From Triticum aestivum (taxonomy: Eukaryota; Streptophyta; Magnoliopsida; Poales; Poaceae): 64,000 bases of DNA. Below, in pieces: positions 22,101 to 33,200 of the stretch. Positions within the stretch are counted from its first letter, which is position 1, and every line of letters starts with the position of its first letter. The notes under the pieces are model-generated. The model saw only the letters and a list, made by a program, of their open reading frames with translations. It searched no databases and had not been told where the DNA came from. The stretch spans positions 370,686,656 through 370,750,655 of the forward strand of contig NC_057798.1 of NCBI RefSeq assembly GCF_018294505.1, in the 5' to 3' direction. A program made the translations under genes and the position numbers.

Positions 22101-23540
22101 CCATTCAAAAAAGTGGAAAGGAATGTTCCATTGCCACGAACAATATGGGCTTTCTCATGGATTCCCCTTTTTCTTCTACACATTAGACTAATATAATTGG
22201 ATTGGGAATTCGCAGGAATGGGTATTGAGAGGAGGATCACCATGGCCAAAACAGCTCTTGTCAGCGACAAACTCTATGATTTGCCAATTCCAATCGATTT
22301 GCATATCAGCAAGCAGGGATGAGCACATCTGGAAACCTTGACTTCCTCTGGATGCGGACCAATATATGCATAAACCTTCGTTGGCTGGGTTCTTGTTTCT
22401 CATCGAGAGTGTTGAGACTATCTTTCAAGGAAGCTTCCCAGCATGACCTTTCCCTGAATTGGCGTATAGTGAGGTGAGTATCCGGGTATCATGACAACTC
22501 CAGTCAAGCACTGGGCAATACTGGCACTTAGATGGATTAGATGACTTTTGATGATCAGCCTTTACCAGCGGGCACTGGCCACTTACATACAGAACCTATA
22601 CATTTCCAAATAGGAGATGAGAGAGCCCTTGATCCGGCGCATGACTCTCACGAATGAGAAGCTCAATAGCCATCTATCTAGAGAAGGAACTAATGCCACT
22701 GATAGGAAATCCATAGACCGTACGCCCACTTACCACTCTACCACTTCAATTCAATGACGGACTTCGCCGATACCTAGCTTGATAGAGATCGATCACTGGC
22801 ATGTGGCGTATATTTCCGAGAGAAAGAGGACTGAAATTCACCTTTACCCCTTCTATCACAGGTCTCACTAGAGATTCCCACAAACAAAAGAGAGATTAGG
22901 AAGACCTCTCCTTTGCGAACTTGGATGGCATTTTCCGCAATCTGTTTTGTGGATGATATCCTTCCATACCAGGAGGATCTGCTGGAGAATCAAGGGTCCA
23001 TTCCAATAGACATAGTGCAAGAGAAGAGAATTGGGTGACTTGAATATGCAGCAATTTGCCCGGCTATGGATAGGCAGGCATTCCTTTCTATGGGCCACCC
23101 ACTGCTCCTAATCAAGAAATTGCTTTAGGGCAAGAGTCATGTGTGACCAGATTGGAAACCGAATTCCATTCCTGATGAGAAACTATCTTATATTCCTCCT
23201 ATTCTGGAAGGTTTTCTAGCCACCTGCTTAGAGATTTGATGGACTACCAATCCAAATAGCAGTCAAGAAAGAATCCAAGTTGTAGTCAAGATAGATGGAA
23301 TGGACCAGGGCGCAAGGAAAGAGATCCAGAACGAGACCGATCATTCATTCCCTCTTTCTCTGGCTGTAGAATTGACATAGAACTAGTTTTTCTTCCCAAG
23401 GCCCAATTCTTAATGATTGAGGAAATGCACGCTCACATAATGGGAAAATCATGTATAATCCTTACGAGAAATCTCCTACTTTCCTCTCTACAGGGAAGTG
23501 CGCCAGTTCGAGAAATATCGTTGATAGAATGAATGCTCTT
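19126..23540. other. Unassigned mitochondrial-type sequence
   Basis: More than 4 kb without a recognised gene. The longest frame (plus strand, 21662-22072, ~136 codons) starts at a non-ATG codon and has no recognised relative. Composition and patchiness look like plant mitochondrial intergenic DNA. Confidence 0.4.
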
Positions 23541-23609
23541 ACGCGCTAATGAATGATGACTTATTTAAAGAATTTCTTGATATCTTGCAGAATGGTTTTC
23601 ATGCTAATC
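23541..23609 (+). repeat. Short dispersed inverted repeat (partner 49107-49176)
   Basis: About 69 bp from ACGCGCTAATGAATGATGAC to GGTTTTCATGCTAATC occurs in reverse complement at 49107-49176 with very few differences. One frame reads ALMNDDLFKEFLDILQNGFH, so it may be a piece of a coding sequence, not recognised. Confidence 0.8.
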
Positions 23610-26600
23610 AGAAGGGAAATATACTTGAAATTGTTTTTTTCTGAATGAGAAAGCCTTTGGCAAACTCCTTGCAAATCTGTTTTTGCCGGGCACAATAGAC
23701 ATATCTGCTCAGTCACAACATAAGGAACCCCCAATGTTCCTCAAAGCCTACCCGACCTGACAACTTTAGTTGAATGATCTAATCCCGAAGCAAGCTTTCT
23801 ACTTAAATTGCTATGACTGGCCAACTAATGATAGGACTACCTTTCTTGATGCTTTGAATCTGTATTCAAAGCTTTTTTCCAACTACCGGGACTACTAATT
23901 TCAAGTACAAAGCTCTCCTATGAATATGCTACTGCTCTTACTTTCTACCTGAATCCGAGCATTGAAGCAAGCTCTTTATCGCGCCATAACCGAGTCTCTC
24001 CTTGCAGCTCTGACCAATCCACCCGTCATTGCAAATAACTGCTCCTTACTCTTTGATTGTATGTCCATTTTTGCTTGATGTCTGGCTCACCGGATCTGGT
24101 ACATGAAAAAGCCATTCCTTTTCGCTTTCCTTCAACCACTCAGTATACTTTTTGACTGGAAGAGTCAAGCGAAAGCAATTAGTTTAGAAGGAAGAGGAAG
24201 ACCTAGGGGGCTTACGTCCTCATTTCACTCTTTTTGCTCCTGCGAGACACGACTCAACTACTTTTTACAATTGATAGGGTAGCCCGGAGGTCAGGTGAAG
24301 GGTCTTCCCCATAAAGATAGATTAGTACTTGGAAGGTTCAGATGAAGGAAGGGCTGAAACAAGGCAAACACTATTCAATGGGGTAAATAAATATGAGCAA
24401 TCCGTGAGAATAGCAAACCCCTATCTCTTAAAAAGAAGAAGATAGATAGGTCCACGAGTTGAGACAGAGAAGTTCTAACTAATCAAGTAGGAGTTTACCC
24501 ACGAGAGTCAGAGGCTGCATCATCAAAGGGGTATAGAAATAATTCAGAAGCACTATGGCCTGAAGCGAAGGGCAGGAACGAACGGAATCAATGTGTTCCG
24601 ATTTATCCGGAGTAAGGACAACAGCTGAGAAGGGACAAAAAAATAGCATAGACAAAAGGTAGGACCAGATCACGCGAAGAGCTCTTCGCCCTATTGATTA
24701 GGAATCTCGATCAGAAACCACCAGGCCATGTCTCCCGATAAAAGATGATCCCCACAATGGATGTCAGGCCTTGGCTTTATAAAATCTGATTGGATCCGCA
24801 CTAGAGGATAAGAATACAGATAGGCTGACTAAGAAGATCTTCAAATTGTCTTACCTGAAAAGATGAGTTATTCAAAGGAATACCTGAAGAATAGAATATA
24901 ATAGAATAGAATAAACACATGGCACAGCTGGGTGCTAGAATAGTAGTTGATAGAAGTTCTAGTCACTTAAAAAAATAACCACTGCTTAACTTAATTAGAT
25001 CGTAGAAGATAAGCAAGCGGGTTCGGGCAGTTAGTCCTATTTGAAGGTAAGAAGTTTGGGTAGTAAGGGCTAGGTTTATATAGGGGCTATATTTTTGATA
25101 AACATATGGTCTTGCTCATTTCTCATCAAGGAATGGAGATTGGGTTGGTGTTTGGAAGGGGGATTCAGTAAACTAACCTTGGCCAGCAAGCAGAAAAAGG
25201 ACTGACGTCTAGGGGCGCGCTAGGTTTTCGTTACCGAGATATCTTTTCTTTTTTCCCAGGGATTTTTTGGGTAATCAGCTCCCATGCTGCAAACAGTCAA
25301 ATCTGAACCTTGTCGCTCTTCTTTCCTCGTGGGCAGGAAGCAGCTAGAACACTGATTTCTCAGCATGTTTCAATCAGGCGGGTCTCCACGGGACCATTAT
25401 GATAGCTTTCAAGTTGTTGGCCAACTCTCGAATATTTACTCATCATCTATACGATTACCTCCGAACCTACCGTTCAAACAATTGTGGAAAGGTAATTGAT
25501 ACTATTGCGCCGTCCTCTCAGCGGTCATAATTGAATAAAAGGGATCGTATAGCTTTCCAATCTAGCAACACATCTGCTCCCCTCTCAATCCACCAATAAC
25601 TCCCATCTCCCAGCATCTCATTCCCCCGCCCCGTCGTCGAGAGCAGCCAACCCTTCTCAATAGAATCCATGTGCCATTTCCTGAATGTCAATCTGCCCCT
25701 CCTGTCCGAAAAGAAGCATATCCGAATAAAGGTACCAAGGTAACCCTTAGAGTCAAAGCATTTTTCGCTATTAAGGACTTACTAAAAAAGGCTAAAAAAC
25801 AGGAATCAGTTGGAGGAAACTAAGGACCAGGTTCACATTATCAGTGAGCGCGGATAAGAACGTTTCCTAGAATTCCACATCCCATATTGACTCTACCATC
25901 CCTAACGTTGGCCACTAAGTCCAATCTGACCTATCTCAAATAAGATCTTTTAGGATCAATTGGTTAGGCATCCCTCTTCTTTGTTTGCATAAGGCCACTA
26001 GCCATCTAGTGTTCGCTATCCTTCATCTTTCGATTAGCGAGATGATCTTAAAAACTACAGGCCTGAAATTTGCCTTTCTTAAGACCCCGTTGAACATATT
26101 TTCAAAATGTTCCATCATTGGGTATAAGTAGAATCTTCATAGCCCAAAAAAACACAGTCAAAGTCAAACGTTTGTCGGTGGCACAGGGTTGTGTTTGAAG
26201 AAATGGAGTTTCGTTGTTCGTCACATGAAACTCTGCACTTAAGGATCAGCCTCACAAATATGCTCTTCGAACTTTGAAACCGTCTTCTTTGTGGACTCAG
26301 CTGTAGGCTATATATCCATGGCTTGTTGAGATCCCCTTCCTCCTTCCTTTCTCACTGGAAAAAGTAGTAGTTGTCAATCGACGACCAGTTATCAATCAAT
26401 CTGATGAAGGTAACAATATCCTCCTTGAAATCCATATAATCATTCCCTGGAAAATCAACCAGATTCTCCCTCCTCTTATGGCTCAAAGGCTCAACCTGGC
26501 TAGTAAGTCGGCATAGGAGAGGAGCACTCATTCATCTTGTGGTGGGCTGGCTTACTACTCCTCGATATTATCTCTCAGCATTTAAGCAATTCCGAAATCA

Positions 26601-28765
26601 GTTTGTTGCCCTGCAAAGTCTTTGACCTTGGGTATATGAGTAGGAGACTTAGGACAGTAGCGTCGATAGGCAGTAGGGCAAGCTGCCGGATTGACAGACA
26701 GTTATTAGGACAGTGGGTAAGCTACTTAGGCTAGGGAATAGGTACACATAGGTCAGATACGCGGGCAAGTCTCAATAACCAAAGTAGGAGTTGATGAGTG
26801 ACTTTCTTCTTCTCTATTCCTTCTTACTGGACTGGACGGATTCCTTTCTGTAAACTGAGTTAATGGAGTCAAGAAAGAAGCTAGTACAGTAGGCATTCTT
26901 ATTCCGTAAAATAAGTCACTGGTAGGCAAGACTTTCTCTCGAGAGTCAGAGCTTCGAGACGACTTTCGTAGATGTTCAATCTTGCGAGGCGTATGAGCCA
27001 GATTTTTAGTACTCTCCCGACCTGTTAGATGCCACCCTAATAAGCGGAGATTGCCGGGAAAACGTTGCTCAACAAGACAGTAACCAACTCGAAAAAGGAG
27101 ACCCTGGCATAACAAGTGGTGATCTCTGTACTAGAATAGAAGCCCTGCTAATTGTGAAGAACCCACAGCTGGGAGCGTTAGCAACTGGATTTTACCACAC
27201 TCCGTTATACCCTCCCTTGGGGGATGGCTTGGTGCTAATGTAGGACTTTTGGAGACCTTCCGCTTGCTGTTTTGGTCCAGCCTGAGTGGCCATAACTTCT
27301 ACTGTGATTTAGTTTGGAGCGGTTTTGCTCTTGTTGTTCCGTTGTTGCGCGTCCTATTCTGATATTTAGGACCAAGAAGTACTGGATTCTCTTTCGGATA
27401 GGCCCTGAAAGGAGAAGAAAGGCTGAAATGCCAACGGACGTCTGTCTATTCTCTAATTCACCCGATCCCTATCTGCTTTCCAAAAAGGAAGAATGCATGA
27501 ACCACGGTAGAGGAGAAAGGACGGATCACCTGCCGATCTTTTACAAAACTATGCCAGAAAGGATATAAAGATTAACCGGTACAAAAGCCATCTCCATCAA
27601 TCTACGCTCATTAAGGAGAGGGTTCCTTAGAGAATAAAATGGGGAGCGAATGAAAAAGATGTGTGGCTGAGGTGTTGGGAGCCCCCAATAGAGAAGGACG
27701 ATGTGGAAAGGGATTTCAGCCAGTCCTTGCCTATTGCTGGGCTTGTTGTTTTGTCATGGTCCGATTAGTAGAAGGCGAGTGAGTAAGACGAGGCCCCCGA
27801 ACCGTAATGTAGAGCTATACTGCTCTTGTTTTTCCTTCCGCCCTGCTTAGGAGAACTTTGTCTAGAACCCACTTTAGCAAGCTTTCAAGGATACCATTAC
27901 AGATGAGTGAAGCGAGTATACCGTTTCCGGAGCTCCTGAGGTAGCGCGGTAGCGGAAGCCTTTCTAGTTCAAGCAGTTCCAATTCCCTAATCGTGACTAG
28001 TTGTTATTAGTTTCGATCAAATTTCCCCCCAGCCGGCAATGCCTCAGCTTCTCAAAATCTAGGAAGCTCTGAAAAAAAGTCATCATTATGAAAAGATACT
28101 AGCGCTACTAATAAGGGAAGCTACTTTTTTCTAAGAAAGGAATAAAGCAGAAAACTAAAGAAAGAGATCTTAAGTGGGTCCCATGAGTAGTTTGTCTTGT
28201 TTCAGTCCGTACAAGAAGATACTTTCAGGGTTGCCCAAGAAGGGATGGGCCTATCTATTGGCGGTACTAGTTCCACGGGAGGGGCAGGATTTCGGTGCCG
28301 TTAGCATGGGTCCGGCTATCGATCACAAGGGTCTAGATACGGGTCTCGAACGGAAAAGTATGCTACATATTGCTCTGCTCCAGTTCCCTCTGCTTACACC
28401 TGGTCAATTCGTTGATCGCCCCTTTGATTTCTGATTTTCAAAAGGGCCCTGCTCTCTTCTCTGCTGACGAAGCCTTTATCTCTGTCTCTATTATCCTCGT
28501 ACCTGCTGATCTCTTCGACTGATAGAGTCTATGCTATTGGTGAAGCTGGTTCTACCTCAACAATAGGATCTGCAAATGGATTTTGAACTAACAGCCTCTG
28601 CTTCAATTTGTGATGAAAGGTCGACTAGTTTTCACCGAATCTTCAATTACGGGATAGGTGGAAGATCAAAAATAAACTCATCTGAGTATACCGAACATGT
28701 TTTCCACATAAAATATAGTATATTTTACCCAGAAGTATTTGTTTATTATAGCAAATATATGATGT
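23610..28765. other. Unassigned mitochondrial-type sequence
   Basis: No known gene, tRNA or rRNA seen on either strand in about 5 kb. A ~50-bp segment near 27655-27715 (GGTGTTGGGAGCCCCCAATA) recurs at ~51590-51642. AT-rich sequence at 28680-28765 borders the second copy of the 477-bp repeat and looks like junction filler. Confidence 0.4.
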
Positions 28766-29236
28766 TGTGTTTCTGGGGAAGCAGGTTTCCGCTCTTCCTT
28801 CGACTTTGATATATGTTATTTCTGAGGAATGTTACTAATCCGAGTAGTTGTTGTTGATGGACGACTAGTTCGAGTAGTCGTTGTTGATGCCAGTCCAGTG
28901 TGGGTAGACGAACTAACCTAACCGTCAAATAAAACCAAGCTGTAGAAATGGGGATCAGTGGCAGAATTTACATATAAGTTCTAAGTAAAGGTTTCAGGAC
29001 TCAGTGGAAGTAATCCGGCAGACCAGTCAAAGAAAAGATTGGTCAACCACTCACAACTGGAATCAAGCAATCCTATCCCAACAACCCAAGATCTTAGACT
29101 CGGCCAGGGATCATTTCTATCTCTATCTCTTGTGACCTGGAGAACTGCACTTTGAAACAGGCATGTCAATCAGAAACAGCCACAGGAAGCCCTCGGATTG
29201 AAGCTGAATCCGCCGTTCCGGATCGGCAGGAAGGTA
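28766..29236 (+). repeat. Dispersed direct repeat, copy 2 (471 bp)
   Basis: Second copy of the segment at 7389-7865, same orientation. It is flanked on both sides by AT-rich sequence absent from copy 1. Confidence 0.9.
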
Positions 29237-29574
29237 GAAAATATTACGATGCTGTCCAGCCTTCACTGTAACCAATATAGCAGGAAATAAGCTAATATCA
29301 TGAAACCAAAAAGGAAATTTTACTAATGACAAGAAAGTAGCTTATTTATCTAATACTACTCAGATCATTGAAACAAATTAAGTGATCGGGTCACGGAGGA
29401 AACTATTACATAAAATGTGTAATGTTCCCTAGGTACTACCACCTCCTCCAGCTCTAGCTGAGCTCTCTAGTTCTTCTCCATCAGTGAGTTGCAATGGGAG
29501 CATGTCAACATCCTCTGGTAGAATCTGTGCAATCCAAGCCTTTTGGGACATCATCCACCCGCAACTGCTTTCTC
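29237..29574. other. AT-rich junction sequence
   Basis: AT-rich DNA between the repeat and the LINE relic; nothing recognised. Confidence 0.35.
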
Positions 29575-29915
29575 TCTTGCAGCTCTTTCATAGCAATGGC
29601 CTTTATGTTTGGAGGCTAACCCAGGCATCCATCACTCTCCTCCCAAAGAAAAAAGATGCCAACACCGTCGAGGATTTCAGGCCAATCAGTATCATCTCGA
29701 GATTCATGAAAATCGTTTCAAAGAAGAGGAACAAACATTGTCTTTAACAACACTCATCCACTTATTGACATTGACACATATCAATCGACGTTTATCAAGG
29801 GTCGCTCACTCATAGAAACTTTCTTGGTTGTGACAGAACCACTTATCTTTCGCCACAAACATAAGATCCCTATGGTCCTACTCAAGGTAGACTATCGCAA
29901 GTCATTTGACCGAGA
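29575..29915 (+). pseudogene. LINE (non-LTR) reverse-transcriptase relic
   Basis: The plus strand reads ITLLPKKKDANTVEDFRPIS with a following SRFMKIVSK in one frame, then after frameshifts QSTF-like, KGRSLIETFLVVTE and IPMVLLKVDYRKSFD. This is the fingers-palm start of plant L1-type reverse transcriptase (RPISLI...L...QSAFI.GR.I...LLK.DF.KAFD). Several frameshifts and stops make it inactive. The C-terminal half, including the YADD box, is missing. It is a nuclear-origin element inside a largely mitochondrial patchwork. Confidence 0.75.
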
Positions 29916-31333
29916 AAGACAAGAGTTGTGTCTTAAAGTAAAGATGAGGATGTGGAAATCCACACACACTTGTCTTTCAGGCCAAGCCCACCAGGGATTT
30001 CCAAATCGTTAGCGGCGGGTCTTTCTTCTTCTGGGCGAGCTGTGGAGCTACTTTTTCTTTCTTTCATTCCATCTGTCTCTGTATGCTTGGGTGAATGCCA
30101 TAAGCGGATTTATATGCCCCGGTTCCCAGGGTTAGGGTATTCCCTATGTTGAGCCTACTCAGATCAGAACAAAACTTTTGGATTCTCTTTCGCCTATCGG
30201 CCGGCTTTAAACAACCTTCACATTTCCTGCTGAGATCCCAAGTCTCCAAGTGGGCCCTCTTGGCCACCTAAGACCTTGGCTTTTTAGAGAATCCCGCTCC
30301 TGTATCGTAGGACTTGTTGCTCGGCTAATCCGGACAATCTTAGTTTTGCACTTTCTAGTTTCGGGTTCTCCTAGACCACCATTATGAACCAAAAACAACC
30401 ATACCTTGTGAAGGGGAGCTCTTCGGAGCTGTCAGTGGAAAGATGGAAATTGGTTCTAAAAGAGCCGAGCTAGGGATAAGAGATATGGTTGGTTGGCAGA
30501 ATGGAAGGAATGCTATTCTAACGGGAACCGGGAAAAGAATGGTTCCCAATACAGGGCCCGAAGAAGAGAGACGAAAGGAAGTAATGAAAGAAGAAATAAA
30601 GTACGCGGATCAAAGTGAAAAATCACATAGCTACTAAGTCAAAACGTCCAATGAGAATGGAGATAAAGAGGGACATGAAATCCATTAGCAGCTCTATCAG
30701 TTATTTCATTAGGTTGATCTGATCCCTAGAAGGAAGAGTTTTGGGCTTAAGGCATAATTGCTCTATTGCGGCTACCCTGGCTATGTCATCCGATGCTGTT
30801 CACAAAGCGGCTCTTACTATAGACCCGGCTATCTCCGAGTTGAAATCGAACCCAGCCCCGAGTTTCCGTCCATCAATCCAGAGCTCAAGACAACCGCGAT
30901 ACTTAAATCGCTCAAATAGCCACCTTAGACGGACACAGCCATTAGAAGAAGAAACTGAAACTCGATGGAGTACCCTAAACCAGAGATCCTCGAAATTTAT
31001 TATAATAGTCATTCCGTGGTATTCATTTAGAATCTTGTTGACCCTACTCGCTTACTCCTATTTTCCTTATTTCTTTTTCTACATAATTAATTAGAACTTT
31101 CTTGAAAGAATGGGGTTCTCTCTGGGGGGGGGGGGGGCGCACCCTCTCTTTCTTTTTGAGAAAGATGGGCTTGTTTTTTTTCCAATAAGTTCTATTGCTT
31201 TGACACATTTAGTGTATAACATAATATATATAAGAAAAGTACTAAGGGCGAAGGGCATTCTGTTGTACAGCTACTTTGGTATAGTTACAAAGGTAACCGG
31301 TAGGTGGCTGTTGAATCGACAGTAGTTACGAAA
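29916..31333. other. Unassigned mitochondrial-type sequence with a poly-G tract
   Basis: No gene recognised. A run of 14 G residues occurs at 31124-31137. A 117-codon plus-strand frame at 30741-31094 has no recognisable relative. Confidence 0.4.
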
Positions 31334-31408
31334 GGGGGAAATAGCTCAGTTGGTTAGAGTGTTGGTCTGTCACGCCAGAAGTCGCGGGTTCGAACCCCTT
31401 TTCCCCGC
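31334..31408 (+). tRNA. trnD: tRNA-Asp (GUC), mitochondrial
   Basis: Cloverleaf elements in order: a G-rich acceptor (GGGGAA) closing with TTCCCC, D-arm AGCTCAGTTGGTTAGAGT, anticodon arm TTGGT-CTGTCAC-GCCAG giving GUC, and T-arm GCGGGTTCGAACCCC. The anticodon loop has the normal U33. Acceptor and T stems each contain a mismatch, so the copy may be decayed or my ends may be off by one or two bases. Confidence 0.75.
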
Positions 31409-31983
31409 CCGATCTTTCTTTCTTCCCGAGGTCATACCTCTGCCACTTTACCCTGAGTTTCACTAAGGCATATAACCCCATTCGGGTAAGAGGAGCAAGC
31501 AGTGGGAACATCTATTTATATGCATGTTAGCATCAACATCATCTTTTTGAAAGTAAATTACATCGATCCTCGGTGCTAGGTACTCAGGTAAGTACATCCC
31601 GAGGATAGAACTAGAGCAAGTAAGCTCATCGCACTATCAAGTCAGTCAGGAACTAGTCTGCCAAGCTTAAGAAGAAGTGAAAAGTAAGCAAGTTGTCATC
31701 TAGTGAGGGCTAAAAGACACGGAGAACATCCCCCCTCTATTTGCCAATAGCTTCCGCCTTCCTCTCTTTCATTTCATGTCGGTTCAGCCGAGCCAATAGA
31801 TTCCATAGGCGGGTCAGTTATAGCTGTAGTAGCCTTTGATTAGGTCCTTTCAATAGACTTTCCGTAGCTATAATTCGATAGACTTTCCGTAGCTCAGTAC
31901 TGCTGATCGTTGACGCCCGCAACTGTACTTACGACTGTACTTGTGAAAAGAGATAGAGCCATCTTGCTATGACTCAAAGATGG
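31409..31983. other. Spacer, no gene recognised
   Basis: It contains a short tandem repeat of ATAGACTTTCCGTAGCT (31853-31895). Nothing else identified. Confidence 0.4.
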
Positions 31984-32293
31984 TCAAAAAGCTAATAGAT
32001 GGGCCACAAAAGGTAGAGGAGAGGGGGTAAGAAGAGTAGACTTACTACTGGATACAAGATAGGGTATACAGCTAAAAGGGTGAGATAGAGGAATGACATG
32101 AGCCAGTGAAACGGTCCACGACCACAAGTATTGAGCTATAACCATAAAACTTGGGGAGTGCCTCAAGAAAATCCATTGAAATAGAAGACCCAGGTTGTAA
32201 TGGAACAGACAAAGGTTGAAGAAGACCAGCAGGAAGGGTGTGCTCACTCTTGTTGAGTTGACACACATTACAGTGAAGAACAAACTGGTCCAT
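31984..32293 (-). pseudogene. Ty3/gypsy integrase relic
   Basis: The minus strand reads FVLHCNVCQLNKSEHTLPAG, LLQPLSVPLQPGSSISMDFL, EALP and SILVVVDRFT, the end of the HHCC zinc-binding domain (CxxC) and the start of the DDE catalytic core with its first Asp (SMDFLEALP) and the VVVDRF strand. After DRFT the frame shifts and AHVIPLSHPFS continues in another phase. The rest of the core is missing, so it is inactive. It lies just upstream of the AT-rich block before the cox2 piece. Confidence 0.85.
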
Positions 32294-32446
32294 GATATTG
32301 AAATATATACGATAATAGATTTTGTACGGATGTTAACATATTATACCGGAAAGGTGAAAGATAGGATACATATGTAATATAATATTAACATTATAACTAA
32401 AAACTAATATACACTTAGAAATTAACTTATTATAAAGTGGAGATAT
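32294..32446. other. AT-rich junction filler
   Basis: About 150 bases of very AT-rich DNA (repeated TAATAT/ATTAAC motifs) between the integrase relic and the cox2 intron/exon block. Similar blocks occur near 35.7, 51.3 and 52.1 kb at borders between unrelated pieces. Confidence 0.45.
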
Positions 32447-32803
32447 TTGTTTTCCTCACTCTTGAGATCTGATCTATTGGGGCCTACAACTTCGCCAAAG
32501 CCGACTAGCACCCCTTTCCGTGGTGAACTGGCCGTCCCATACCTTCATTTTGTCTCATGTGTGTTGAACATTGTCTTCCTCGGTTCCAGCTTCACTGATG
32601 TAGGTAGGGCTGGGCGAGAAAGGGTCCCCTCTTGCCTATTAGTAAGCGGGCCTTCGATTCCACCGGGGTCTTACGATCTCATAGAGGGGGGAGAACTACC
32701 TAACTAAAGAAGAATAGTGCTCTTTATAAATAAGAGTAGGCGTGGAGAGCTTTTTGCGGGGAAACTTGCAAGTCAAGTTTGGGGGGAGGTGGGCGTCGAC
32801 CCA
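32447..32803 (+). other. cox2: Sequence upstream of cox2 exon 2, probably 3' part of the cox2 group II intron
   Basis: It precedes exon 2 and should include intron domains V-VI near the splice site; I could not delimit them. Bases ~32600-32715 (GGTAGGGCTGGGCGAGAAAG...CACCGGGGTCTT...CCTAACTAAAGAAGAATA) recur inverted at ~48828-48945. Confidence 0.45.
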
Positions 32804-33200
32804 ACCTTATGAGTATTCGGACTATAATAGTTCCGATGAACAGTCACTCACTTCTGACAGTTATACGATTCCAGAAGATGATCCAGAATTGGGTCAATCA
32901 CGTTTATTAGAAGTTGACAATAGAGTGGTTGTACCATCCAAAACTCATCTACGTATGATTGTAACACCCGCTGATGTACCTCATAGTTGGGCTGTACCTT
33001 CCTTAGGTGTCAAATGTGATGCTGTACCTGGTCGTTCAAATCTTACCTCCATCTCGGTACAACGAGAAGGAGTTTACTATGGTCAGTGCAGTGAGATTCG
33101 TGGAACTAATCATGCCTTTACGCCTATCGTCATAGAAGCAGTGACTTTGAAAGATTATGCGGATTGGGTATCCAATCAATTAATCCTCCAAACCAACTAA
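32804..33200 (+). pseudogene. cox2: Cytochrome c oxidase subunit 2, exon 2
   Basis: About 131 codons encode the C-terminal, intermembrane-space half of COX2, which carries the CuA centre that receives electrons from cytochrome c. The frame begins [14 protein letters not shown] and ends SNQLILQTN followed by TAA. The CuA region reads [15 protein letters not shown], then [17 protein letters not shown]. The second copper cysteine is encoded as CGT (Arg) and the following Met as ACG (Thr), positions that plant mitochondria repair by C-to-U editing. PEDDPELG and CDAVPGRSN are further unedited sites. Exon 1 and the membrane helices are absent. In the nucleus no editing would occur, so even expressed sequence could not form CuA. 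Confidence 0.93.

Noticed and set aside
31124..31137. Poly-G (and poly-C at 45537-45551) as possible regulatory elements
   Set aside because: Simple homopolymers without neighbouring signals; more likely replication slippage or assembly noise.
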